A stretch of DNA of 44,288 nucleotides from positions 1 through 44,288 of the forward strand of contig JAIKVO010000253.1 in NCBI GenBank assembly GCA_024685655.1. The letters are read 5' to 3'. The notes under the pieces were generated by a model. It ran no database searches. It saw only the letters and a list, made by a program, of their open reading frames with translations, and was not told where the DNA came from. This DNA comes from Treponemataceae bacterium (GTDB lineage: Bacteria; Spirochaetota; Spirochaetia; Treponematales; Treponemataceae). The position numbers and the translations under genes were made by a program. The number at the start of each line of letters is the position of its first letter. Positions within the stretch are counted from its first letter, which is position 1. Shown piece by piece: positions 26,953 through 34,766 of this stretch.

Positions 26953-27645
26953 ATGAGTGGCGAAGAAACAGGTTTGGCGGTTATAGGCAGGAATGCTCCT
27001 GCGGTAACAGGAACGATGGAAGAAGAGCATTTCGGAGATGGCTTTGAGGGGTTTGAGGCACAATGCTCCGTAAGCGTGGAGATTCAGGATATGTTCAGAC
27101 AGCTTGTCCTGCAGTCGAATTTTGCGGCGCATGAAGCAGAGGCAAAATTACAGGTCGAGGAAAAAGGCAACAACGTCGCTGATTTACAGGGATTCTGCGC
27201 CGGAATCAGAAAATTCAAAAGCGTAGCGAAAGATGCTGGCTTTGATGTGCCCCCTGCTCTCTTCGATACGGCTAACAGGATGACACCGTGGGTACAGAAA
27301 CTTGACGGCGCGGACGGAGACGGTGACGGAGATACGGACTGCGAGCTTTCACTTGATACGCTTACGGAGTTTTCCCGGCTGCTTGACGAGCTTACTGCCA
27401 GCAATGAGTACGCGAAGGTCAGGGAATCCATGCAGAACGAAATAAAAGAAAAAAAGGATTACTTGTATGCAAAGGCATCTTCTAGTCGGGAATTGTTCTG
27501 GACTCATGGCTGGCACCGTGGTTTTTCGTGGGTTGAGGGGCAGATTAAGGAACTGTACTACTGGAAAAGTGTAAAAGAACAGCAGGCAGAACGCCTAAAA
27601 AAAGAAAAGGAATCAGAGCTTCCTTTCGGGAACGAAGAGGACTGA
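26953..27645 (+). CDS. Unknown phage protein, 230 aa
   Basis: GGGAGG precedes ATG 26953. A longer in-frame start is not supported. The protein contains a helical middle (about 45-95), an Asp/Gly-rich run (GADGDGDGDTD near 118-128, resembling a calcium-binding or flexible loop) and an aromatic segment HGWHRGFSWVEGQIKELYYW. It ends in ESELPFGNEED, similar to an SSB-like acidic tail. It lies in the replication block; function not recognised. Confidence 0.6.
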   Translation: MSGEETGLAVIGRNAPAVTGTMEEEHFGDGFEGFEAQCSVSVEIQDMFRQLVLQSNFAAHEAEAKLQVEEKGNNVADLQGFCAGIRKFKSVAKDAGFDVPPALFDTANRMTPWVQKLDGADGDGDGDTDCELSLDTLTEFSRLLDELTASNEYAKVRESMQNEIKEKKDYLYAKASSSRELFWTHGWHRGFSWVEGQIKELYYWKSVKEQQAERLKKEKESELPFGNEED

Positions 27646-27651
27646 CATAAT

Positions 27652-27669
27652 CCGCCGCTTCTGCGGCGG
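27652..27669 (+). other. GC hairpin just ahead of the initiator ribosome site
   Basis: CCGCCGC and GCGGCGG form a 7-bp stem with a 4-nt loop ending a few bases before AAGGAG. It lacks a U run, so it is more likely an mRNA-stability or translation element than a terminator. Confidence 0.45.
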
Positions 27670-27687
27670 TTCAAGGAGTTGTAAAAA

Positions 27688-28482
27688 ATGAAAAGATATG
27701 TTTCGACAACTTTCTGGGATGATGAATGGGTTCAGTCTCTGAATTTCACGGAGAAAGGACTTTATATGTATTTTCTCACCAATCCTCTTACGAATATTGC
27801 GGGGGTGTACAAGATATCCAACAGGCGCATCGCGTTCGATACAGGGCTTTCTGAACAGCAGATAGAAGAAATTATGGAGAGATTTTCCGCGGCGCACAAA
27901 GCATTCCGCAAGGGAGAATATCTGATTTTTCCGGCATGGCCAGTCCATCAGAATTATCAGAATGCGAAGATTTACCGGGGAATAAGAAAAATTCTGGAGA
28001 AGTTTCCTGCGGATCTGCTTTCCTTCCTCAAAGAAGTCGGTTATCGGTATCCGTTGGATGAATTTCTACCCGGATTATCAGAGGCAACATCCACGATAGG
28101 TGCGGATGCTCCGATTTCTGAAACTTACCCGGAAAGCAAGCAGACTGATGAAATGAAGCTGTTCTTGCATCTTTGGAGGACAACAAAAGATAAAAACGGA
28201 AGCTGCATATTCCTGATAACAGCAACTATTGAGCATCCGCGCGACTGGGAGAGGTTCTGGCAGGAATCGAAGCCGACAGCAGAACAGATTGAAACAGCGT
28301 TCAGAAATTTCGCGGAAGGAATAGACAGCGGTGCGATTCCTCGGCAGTTTATCCCTGCAACGCCGGACCGCTTTGTTCTAAAAAACGGAATATCGCGTTA
28401 TCAAACCCCGGTTGTTAAGGAAAACGCAGATGCCGGAAAAGCTGGTGGCGTTGATATGCTTGCGGACAAAATTGCGCTTTAA
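27688..28482 (+). CDS. Phage replication initiator / replisome organiser
   Basis: The 264-aa protein opens with the conserved start of phage initiator proteins (RYVSTTFWDDEWVQSLN, then FTEKGLYMYFLTN and AGVYKIS), a winged-helix region of about 130 residues. The C-terminal half has helical segments (TAEQIETAFRNFAEGI). These proteins bind the phage origin and recruit helicase. The next gene encodes a DnaC-like loader, a normal pairing. An AAGGAG site precedes it. Confidence 0.82.
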   Translation: MKRYVSTTFWDDEWVQSLNFTEKGLYMYFLTNPLTNIAGVYKISNRRIAFDTGLSEQQIEEIMERFSAAHKAFRKGEYLIFPAWPVHQNYQNAKIYRGIRKILEKFPADLLSFLKEVGYRYPLDEFLPGLSEATSTIGADAPISETYPESKQTDEMKLFLHLWRTTKDKNGSCIFLITATIEHPRDWERFWQESKPTAEQIETAFRNFAEGIDSGAIPRQFIPATPDRFVLKNGISRYQTPVVKENADAGKAGGVDMLADKIAL

Positions 28483-28493
28483 GGAGATTTCGG

Positions 28494-29345
28494 GTGCAGA
28501 AACTCGGGTTTACCAGGGACGAAGACGGACATATACAATGCGATAAGAATGGCAGACCTATACAGGAACTTGTGCAGGTGTCTCCGTTCTCGACTAAGAG
28601 GATAGTTCATGTCTGCCCGAAACACGGCGAGATTCCGTGCGAGGTCGCTGTTCTGAACGGAAAGCCTATGCCATCAGTCTGCCCGATATGCGAGAGGGAA
28701 GAAGAGAAATATCAGGCAGAGCTTACGGAAATCCGGCAACGAGAAAAAGCTCGTGAGACTCTGATAAAAAGCTACAAAAGCATGAATATTGAGCAAGAGT
28801 ACTGGGATAAAACAATGGACGATTACAAGCCTGTCGTTGAGTCCCAGAGAAAAGCGAAAGCGGCTACAGAGAAGCTCATAGCGCAAAAACACGGCAAAGT
28901 GATTCTTCTCGGTACGAATGGAAGCGGAAAGACACACTTGGGGTCAATGGCTGTAAAAGCCCTTGGCGGTAAGGTTCTTACGATGTACGAGATCTCGTGC
29001 ATGATCCGGCAGTCATATTCATCTTTGGCAGTGCGGACTGAGCTTGAGATTGTCGAGGAGCTTGCCTCAATCCCGATGCTTTTCATCGATGAGATGGGAA
29101 GAACAAAAGGAAGCAAGGCGGAGCTGGACTGGCTTTCGTATGTTCTTGACAAACGGCATCAGAGGTTTTTGCCGTTCATGCTCGGAGGAAACAGCCATCT
29201 GATGCGGGACTGTCCGAACGGCAAGAATCATTGTGAAAGGTGCTTCGAGAACTTTTTGGGAAACGACATTCTGAGTCGGCTCGGACAGGATTCGGAGATA
29301 GTTACTTTGTACGATGCGCCGGATTACAGGCGTATGTCTGCATAA
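28494..29345 (+). CDS. dnaC: DnaC-like helicase loader ATPase
   Basis: A GTG start at 28494 with AAGGAG upstream gives 283 aa. An N-terminal zinc-ribbon-like part (CPKHGEIPC ... CPICE) is followed by an AAA+ core with Walker A GTNGSGKTH (about 140), Walker B LFIDEMGR and sensor-like FMLGGNSH. Family members load the host replicative helicase at the phage origin. It lies between the initiator and SSB genes. Confidence 0.88.
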   Translation: MQKLGFTRDEDGHIQCDKNGRPIQELVQVSPFSTKRIVHVCPKHGEIPCEVAVLNGKPMPSVCPICEREEEKYQAELTEIRQREKARETLIKSYKSMNIEQEYWDKTMDDYKPVVESQRKAKAATEKLIAQKHGKVILLGTNGSGKTHLGSMAVKALGGKVLTMYEISCMIRQSYSSLAVRTELEIVEELASIPMLFIDEMGRTKGSKAELDWLSYVLDKRHQRFLPFMLGGNSHLMRDCPNGKNHCERCFENFLGNDILSRLGQDSEIVTLYDAPDYRRMSA

Positions 29346-29361
29346 AAAAAGGAGGAAAAGA

Positions 29362-29784
29362 ATGGGAACGGACATAAACAAGGTTGTCCTTATCGGACGG
29401 CTTACAAGAGACTGCGGACAGCAGGATTTCAGCTATATACAGGGAAAAACTGCAAAGGCAAACATCAGTATAGCCGTGAACAGAAGCCGGAAACAGGGCG
29501 AAGAATGGGTTGAAGAAGTGAGTTTCTTTGACATTTCGATTTTCGAGAAGATGGCGGAGAACCTGCATCCGTATCTGACAAAAGGCAAGCAGATATGTGT
29601 GGAAGGTCATCTTAAGCAAGACCGCTGGACGGACCAGCAGGGCAACCACCGGAGCCGCATTTCAATCATCGCGGACAATATAGAGCTTCTCGGCGGCAAG
29701 AATGACGGCTCGGGTAAGAACGCTTCGCAGATGGCGGCTTCTGCAGAAGACACAGGGGAGTTCGCGGAGGATATTCCGTTCTAA
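29362..29784 (+). CDS. ssb: Single-stranded DNA-binding protein
   Basis: GGAGG precedes ATG 29362. The 140-aa protein has an OB fold typical of SSB (NKVVLIGRLTRD, SFFDISIFEKMAENLHPYLTKGKQICVEGHLKQDRW) and the acidic tail ending DIPF, the contact site for replication and repair partners. It coats phage DNA during replication. Confidence 0.95.
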   Translation: MGTDINKVVLIGRLTRDCGQQDFSYIQGKTAKANISIAVNRSRKQGEEWVEEVSFFDISIFEKMAENLHPYLTKGKQICVEGHLKQDRWTDQQGNHRSRISIIADNIELLGGKNDGSGKNASQMAASAEDTGEFAEDIPF

Positions 29785-29799
29785 GATCAGGGGGAAATT

Positions 29800-30090
29800 A
29801 TGAAAAACAATCTTTCCGATTTGAATAATCATTTATTCTCTATGCTGGAATGTCTGGATAACGATGAGGAGATGGCGGATCCTAAAAAACTTGATGCAAC
29901 AGTGAAACGCGCAAAGGCTGTCTGCTCTGTTTCGTCACAGATTCTAAATGTTGCGCGGATTCAGGTTTCAGCGATAAAAACCGCTGAAGCTTGCGGACTT
30001 TTGAACAAGGATATGCCAGCACTTATCGCGACAAAAGACAGCGGAACTGAAATTGAGAACCGCCAGAAACTGCTCGGAGTCGCAAAATGA
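29800..30090 (+). CDS. Phage protein of unknown function, 96 aa
   Basis: GGGGGAAA precedes the ATG. The protein is helical (SDLNNHLFSMLECLDN, VKRAKAVCSVSSQILNVARIQ) and resembles small helical proteins often found beside phage SSB and HNH genes. It overlaps the HNH gene by ATGA. Function unknown. Confidence 0.65.
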   Translation: MKNNLSDLNNHLFSMLECLDNDEEMADPKKLDATVKRAKAVCSVSSQILNVARIQVSAIKTAEACGLLNKDMPALIATKDSGTEIENRQKLLGVAK

Positions 30091-30887
30091 AGAAGGTCTA
30101 TACAGAGGAACACAAGGCTTTCTTCCTGAGCTTCGTTCCAGGTCACACGTGCGCAGAGGTAGTGGCAGAATTCAACCGTCGCTTCGAGCAGAAAACCACC
30201 GCCTCAAAGGTGAAAAGCTACAAAAAAAACAATCACATCAAAAGCGGAACACGCAAGGGGAATCCTGCGGGCGAAAGCGAACTGTTTCCTCGGAAAGTCC
30301 GTGATTTTATCAGGGAGAACAATAAGGGTAAAACAGCCTTGCAGATGACTGAGCTTCTGAACCAGACTTTCGGAACATCTTATACCACGGAGCAAATAAA
30401 AAGTATTCGTGGGCGGATGCACCTTGATTCTGGGCTTACAGGTCACTTTGAACCTGGTCACATTCCGGCGAACAAAGGCAAGAAAAGCGTTTATGGAAAA
30501 GGTTGCGAGAGAACGTGGTTCAAGAAAGGGCATATGCCACACAACCATGTGCCGGTAGGTACCGAGGTAATGTCTACGGACGGTTATTTGAAAGTAAAAA
30601 TTGCAGAGCCGAATGTATGGAGCTTCAAGCACATTATGGAGTGGGAAAACCACAACGGGAAGATTCAGGACGGCTGCCTGATTTCTTTCAAGGATGGCGA
30701 CCATTATAACTGCAACATAGAAAACCTGATGTGCATAACGAGGACGGAGCACGCAATACTAAACCGTCAGAAACTACGTTCAATTTCGCCGGAACTTACG
30801 GAGACAGGGCTTGCGCTTGCAAAACTGAAACACAAAATACAGGAAGTCCAGAAGGAGGGGAAGAATGGGCGCAAATCAGATAGTTGA
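30087..30887 (+). CDS. HNH endonuclease with N-terminal HTH segments
   Basis: The 266-aa protein starts with two helical DNA-binding-like repeats (about 5-50 and 68-110, each with a TxxxVxxxN/TxEQIKSxR pattern). A basic linker (HIPANKGKK, WFKKGHMPHNHVP) follows, then a C-terminal HNH domain (FKHIMEWENHNGKI, FKDGDHYNCNIENLMCIT, HAILNR). It is related to phage HNH proteins. It may be a homing endonuclease or a packaging helper. Its 3' end overlaps the methyltransferase start. Confidence 0.82.
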   Translation: MKKVYTEEHKAFFLSFVPGHTCAEVVAEFNRRFEQKTTASKVKSYKKNNHIKSGTRKGNPAGESELFPRKVRDFIRENNKGKTALQMTELLNQTFGTSYTTEQIKSIRGRMHLDSGLTGHFEPGHIPANKGKKSVYGKGCERTWFKKGHMPHNHVPVGTEVMSTDGYLKVKIAEPNVWSFKHIMEWENHNGKIQDGCLISFKDGDHYNCNIENLMCITRTEHAILNRQKLRSISPELTETGLALAKLKHKIQEVQKEGKNGRKSDS

Positions 30888-32583
30888 GGCCTTGAAAGAG
30901 CGCAACGAGGATTTTGAGTGGTATCCGACCACTCAGGAAATCGTTGACCGCCTTGCAGGGCATATTTTCAATAAACGGAAATACGGACATGGCGAGTATG
31001 AGTGTGAATATTCTTCTGTTCTTGACATAGGATGCGGTAACGGATCGTTCTTCTCGAAAATTGACCAAACTCAGATGCAGAAATCAAACGCAGCGGACGC
31101 TTATGCTCCGAGGCTTCTACGAACACGGTACGGAATCGAGAAGTCTTTAGAACTTTGCGAAAGATTACCGGACGATGTTGTAATTATCGGTAGCGACTTT
31201 AACGAACAGACGCTTATAGACAAAAAAGTGGACCTGATTTTCTGCAATCCGCCTTACTCAGAGTTCGAGACGTGGACGGAACGGATAATCATGCAGGGAA
31301 ACTGTAAGGCAATCGCACTTGTGATTCCATGCCGGTGGCGAATGCATCCGCGCATTTCATACGCGCTCAAAAAGCGCGGCATGAAAGCTGAATCACTCGG
31401 AACATTTGATTTCCTGAACGCGGAACGAAGGGCGCGGGCGAAGGTTGATTTGCTCTTTATCACAGCTGACGATGTGGATTTTGACGGTCGCCGCTATCGG
31501 AAGGAAGCAAACGACCCGTTTGATGTTTGGTTTGATGAGACGTTCAAAATCTCAGCGGAGAAAGAAAAAGTTCACGAATGGGAGCGGAACGAGGCGAAGA
31601 GGCAGGAACTCGTAACACACGGTGATACCGCTGAAATGCTCGTTCAATTCTACAACTCGGACATGGAAAAACTCTATTCCAACTACCGCCAGCTTGAGAC
31701 TCTGGACGCTGACATCTTCAAGGAACTGAAAGTTGATGTGAAGAACCTGAAAGCTGGGCTTAAAGAGCGGATAAGCGGGTTGAAACATCTGTACTGGGAT
31801 GAACTTTTCAAAAAATACGACAAAATCACGCAGAGACTTACAAGCAAGGGGCGGCGGAAAGTCATAGAACGACTTCAAGACAACACGGCGATAGATTTTA
31901 CTCTCAACAACATCTTCCAACTTACGCTATGGCTTATCCGCAACAGCAACACGATGTTCGATGAGCAGATAACAGACTTCTTCTACAGTCTTTGCAACGC
32001 CGAGACAATCCACCGCTACAAGAGCAATCTGCGTTGGGGTGAGGACGACTGGCGTTATATCAAGAACGGTTTTGACGGAACGCATTTTCGGAGCGATGTG
32101 GACGAACATCGGAAAAAGTTGAAAAACGTCATGCTTGACTACCGCATCATCGTACAGGCATACAGCAACTTTGACTACTCATCATGGTCGAGCCGTGTCG
32201 GAATGAGCGGCGACTGTATTGATTTCCTCGAAGATACGTACATCATCGCTGAGAACCTGGGATTCAATGTGACGAGAGAGCTTCCACAAGACCGGCACGA
32301 GTTGTCCGTTGAATACTGGCGTAACTTCGATGTTCATCTTACGGATGGCTCATTGTTTGCCAATATCAAGCTGTACAAGAACGGAAACCGTCATGTGAAG
32401 TTCTGCAAGGAATTTATGCAGAAGCTGAATGTGGAGATGGCTCGTATAAACGGCTGGGTTCAGGACAAGAGCGAGGCTGCAACAGAGATGGGAATGAGTA
32501 CGGCAGAAATCGAACGGTTCTGGGGAAGCAACCGGAAGATTGAAATAACGGCGGGGAAGCAGCTCTTGGGGCTTCCGGCATAG
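30865..32583 (+). CDS. DUF4942 N6-adenine DNA methyltransferase
   Basis: AAGGAGGGG precedes ATG 30865. Of 572 aa, the first 230 form a SAM-dependent methyltransferase with motif I LDIGCGNGSF (about 53) and catalytic NPPY (N128-Y131), typical of N6-adenine enzymes. The remainder is a DUF4942-like region with long helices (about 250-330) and a C-terminal alpha/beta part. No cognate restriction gene is seen, so it likely protects phage DNA from host restriction or regulates it. Confidence 0.85.
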   Translation: MGANQIVEALKERNEDFEWYPTTQEIVDRLAGHIFNKRKYGHGEYECEYSSVLDIGCGNGSFFSKIDQTQMQKSNAADAYAPRLLRTRYGIEKSLELCERLPDDVVIIGSDFNEQTLIDKKVDLIFCNPPYSEFETWTERIIMQGNCKAIALVIPCRWRMHPRISYALKKRGMKAESLGTFDFLNAERRARAKVDLLFITADDVDFDGRRYRKEANDPFDVWFDETFKISAEKEKVHEWERNEAKRQELVTHGDTAEMLVQFYNSDMEKLYSNYRQLETLDADIFKELKVDVKNLKAGLKERISGLKHLYWDELFKKYDKITQRLTSKGRRKVIERLQDNTAIDFTLNNIFQLTLWLIRNSNTMFDEQITDFFYSLCNAETIHRYKSNLRWGEDDWRYIKNGFDGTHFRSDVDEHRKKLKNVMLDYRIIVQAYSNFDYSSWSSRVGMSGDCIDFLEDTYIIAENLGFNVTRELPQDRHELSVEYWRNFDVHLTDGSLFANIKLYKNGNRHVKFCKEFMQKLNVEMARINGWVQDKSEAATEMGMSTAEIERFWGSNRKIEITAGKQLLGLPA

Positions 32584-32602
32584 TTTTGGGAGGAAACAGA
32601 AA

Positions 32603-32992
32603 ATGATTGATTTGAATGAATATTCTAAAAAATCTTATGAAGTAGCGGAGAAACGCTACAGAAACGGAGCTTTCGGTTCGAAGCAGAATTCAGTCCAGAA
32701 TTTGCTGAAACATTGCGCAGGTGAAATTATTGAAGCTACAGAGGCGTATTGCCCGTACAAGGCTTTGAAAGAGTATACCTCTGGCGGTACTGACTTTGAA
32801 GGTATGGAAGAACCGGATGTAGCAGAAGAAGCGTTCCTTGAAGATAAAGAAAGGTTTTCGTCTGAGCTTGCAGACATTATCGTCTGTGTCCTTGTTATAG
32901 CGGGTCGAGAGCGGATTGATATAGAAAAAGCCCTGCTTGACTACTACGCGAAGAACCTTGCGCGGGCAAACGGAACAGGAGACAAGAAATGA
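32603..32992 (+). CDS. MazG-like nucleotide pyrophosphohydrolase
   Basis: GGGAGGAAAC precedes the ATG. The 129-aa helical protein shows the metal-binding pattern of all-alpha NTP pyrophosphatases: HCAGEIIEATEAY then ERFSSELADIIVCVLVIA and DYYAKNLARA. These enzymes hydrolyse (d)NTPs or alarmones. In phages they may clean the nucleotide pool or lower ppGpp. The stop overlaps the next start. Confidence 0.72.
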   Translation: MIDLNEYSKKSYEVAEKRYRNGAFGSKQNSVQNLLKHCAGEIIEATEAYCPYKALKEYTSGGTDFEGMEEPDVAEEAFLEDKERFSSELADIIVCVLVIAGRERIDIEKALLDYYAKNLARANGTGDKK

Positions 32993-33408
32993 ATCATGTC
33001 AATTGTAGGAGAAAGAAAAGCGGTGACAATAAACTTTTCGACCTTAGCCGTTTTGACGAATGGTTCGAGCTGACATATAAGCCAGTGAATTGCGGTGGCC
33101 TGCCAGTGCCAAAAATAATCTCGTTCAAAGAGCACATAAGAATCTTAAAAGAAAGAGATAACGACTATACTTCTTTGCAGAACAGGTACAATGAACTTGT
33201 AGATGATTACAACAAGCTTCAGAAAGCTTATTGTGAAGCGACAGGTGAAAGATACGTTGAAGAGGGGAAAGAAAGCGATTTGGTAAACAAACTCACCAAA
33301 GCAAAGGAGATTATACAAGGATTGCTAGAGCTTCCAGATTTAATCGAGGACAGGACAATTGAACACACTGAGCTTATTGCACAAGCTGAAGCTTTTATTA
33401 AGGGGTAA
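32989..33408 (+). CDS. Unknown phage protein with coiled coil, 139 aa
   Basis: It is coupled to the MazG-like gene by ATGA. It has a basic N-terminus, then a predicted coiled coil (about 55-85: LQNRYNELVDDYNKLQKAYCE) and a helical end. No family recognised. Spacing within the operon supports expression. Confidence 0.6.
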   Translation: MNHVNCRRKKSGDNKLFDLSRFDEWFELTYKPVNCGGLPVPKIISFKEHIRILKERDNDYTSLQNRYNELVDDYNKLQKAYCEATGERYVEEGKESDLVNKLTKAKEIIQGLLELPDLIEDRTIEHTELIAQAEAFIKG

Positions 33409-33412
33409 AACT

Positions 33413-33886
33413 ATGACAGGCAAATACGACTGCAGAAAAGACACAGAAAAACACATCAAGCGAGTTGCTTATTATCTCAACATTTGCAAGAAAGAACTTT
33501 GCAAAAAATCAAAGCGGCATGATTTTGACAAAATCCATGACAAAACAGAAAAAGCTCTGTTTGACGAATACACGCCAAAACTAAAGCATTGCACCTATGG
33601 AAGCGATGAATACAAGAGTTTCCTTGTAGGTCTGAAACCTGCTCTTGATATTCACTATAAGAATAACCGACATCACCCGGAACACTTCGCAAACGGAATA
33701 AAAGACATGACATTGCTTGACCTTCTGGAAATGCTCTGTGATTGGAAAGCAAGCTCTGAACGCCATGCAGACGGCGATATTTACAGGTCTATCGAAATAA
33801 ATCAAAGCAGGTTCGGTTATTCTGATGAATTGAAAACTATTTTGAAGAATACAATCGACTATCTTATTAGTGAGATGAATCGATGA
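33413..33886 (+). CDS. DUF5662 family protein
   Basis: ATG 33413 is chosen because AGGGG lies just upstream; a longer frame would overlap the previous gene by about 50 nt. The 157-aa protein shows a conserved His-rich core, KRHDFDKIHD, HYKNNRHHPEHF, DLLEMLCDWKASSERH and NQSRFGYS. This matches DUF5662 phage proteins and resembles an HD-like metal hydrolase arrangement. Activity unproven. Confidence 0.75.
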   Translation: MTGKYDCRKDTEKHIKRVAYYLNICKKELCKKSKRHDFDKIHDKTEKALFDEYTPKLKHCTYGSDEYKSFLVGLKPALDIHYKNNRHHPEHFANGIKDMTLLDLLEMLCDWKASSERHADGDIYRSIEINQSRFGYSDELKTILKNTIDYLISEMNR

Positions 33887-34068
33887 AAGTTGAAACCTTA
33901 AAAGCAAGACAACAGAATCTTCATCTAGTGATGGAAGGGGTGGATAAAATAAGGCTGGGATTTGGGCTTGATACAAGTCAAATGATACAACTTGGATGTG
34001 CAATTATAGATTATGTAAAAGACAATTTTCCGGGAAAAGAAAAAAATATCGATACGGAAGTTTTGTAG
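33883..34068 (+). CDS. Small phage protein, 61 aa, unknown
   Basis: It overlaps the DUF5662 stop by ATGA. The product is helical (TLKARQQNLHLVMEGVDKI, MIQLGCAIIDYVKDNF) with no recognised motif. Confidence 0.6.
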   Translation: MKVETLKARQQNLHLVMEGVDKIRLGFGLDTSQMIQLGCAIIDYVKDNFPGKEKNIDTEVL

Positions 34069-34077
34069 GAGTAAACA

Positions 34078-34266
34078 ATGGCAGTGACATTGATTGACGG
34101 TGAGCATCACAGAAATCCTTCAGGATGCCATAACAAAGTGAATTGGATTCTGTCGGTGTGCAAGTGGGACGAGCAGTTTCTTTGCAACAAGAAGCATAAA
34201 ACGGTAATTCTTGAAAACTGGGATTTTGATTTTTGTCCATTTTGTGGTGATGCGATGAATCTATAA
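34078..34266 (+). CDS. Small zinc-ribbon-like phage protein, 62 aa
   Basis: AGGAGTAAACA precedes the ATG. Cysteines at SVCKW, FLCNKK and the terminal CPFCG could form a zinc site. Such small ribbon proteins are common in phage middle regions. It ends about 45 bp before promoter C. Confidence 0.6.
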   Translation: MAVTLIDGEHHRNPSGCHNKVNWILSVCKWDEQFLCNKKHKTVILENWDFDFCPFCGDAMNL

Positions 34267-34309
34267 TTATAAAAACTGAACAAAATGTGGTTTTACTACC
34301 CGTCTTCCC

Positions 34310-34337
34310 TTGAACAATAACGACAATTCCTTATGCT
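34310..34337 (+). promoter_or_regulatory. Repeated phage promoter, copy C
   Basis: TTGAAC (34310-34315), a 16-bp spacer starting AATAA and ending CCT, then TATGCT (34332-34337) and GTCAGCATAAAC, close to copy B. A GCCA/TGGC stem and AAGGAG follow before the 60-aa gene. Confidence 0.65.
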
Positions 34338-34375
34338 GTCAGCATAAACAAGCCAGTCATGGCAAGGAGCGGAAT

Positions 34376-34558
34376 ATGGGAAACTTCATATTCAGAAACA
34401 GAAATACGGGACGAAATGAACTTCGGACAAGCAGCTGGGGAGAAATACGATCCTTTTTCTCGGCAAGACTTGACCAGCTGATGAATAAAAAAGGACTTTC
34501 GCATACTGAGGCTCTGCGGACTGTCAATTCGGCTTATGACGTTATCACGGAGGACTGA
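34376..34558 (+). CDS. Small phage protein, 60 aa, unknown
   Basis: AAGGAG precedes ATG 34376; a longer frame would start on top of promoter C. It begins MGNFIFRNRNTGRNE and has a C-terminal helix with THTEAL-like text (LDQLMNKKGLSHTEALRTVNSAYD). It is the first gene after promoter C, next to a 43-aa gene. Confidence 0.6.
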   Translation: MGNFIFRNRNTGRNELRTSSWGEIRSFFSARLDQLMNKKGLSHTEALRTVNSAYDVITED

Positions 34559-34559
34559 T

Positions 34560-34691
34560 ATGGACGAAAGAAACGACGGCTGGAACGAAGCTGTACAAAG
34601 CAGCCTTTACGATGTGTTCGGTAAGCTTGAGAAGCTTATGTACGAAGTACGCCACTGCAAAACAAGCGATGGCGTGTGTTTCGAGCCTTGA
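34560..34691 (+). CDS. Very small phage protein, 43 aa
   Basis: It starts MDERNDGWNEAVQSSLYDV 1 bp after the previous stop and within reach of its AGGA. It is helical (GKLEKLMYEVRH) with two cysteines near the end. Function unknown. Confidence 0.5.
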   Translation: MDERNDGWNEAVQSSLYDVFGKLEKLMYEVRHCKTSDGVCFEP

Positions 34692-34766
34692 TTTTCAGCA
34701 TTTTCCGTTGTATTATTTTTCTATAAAAAAATCTGCCGGATAATTCCTTAAAAACGGAGGCTCTTC

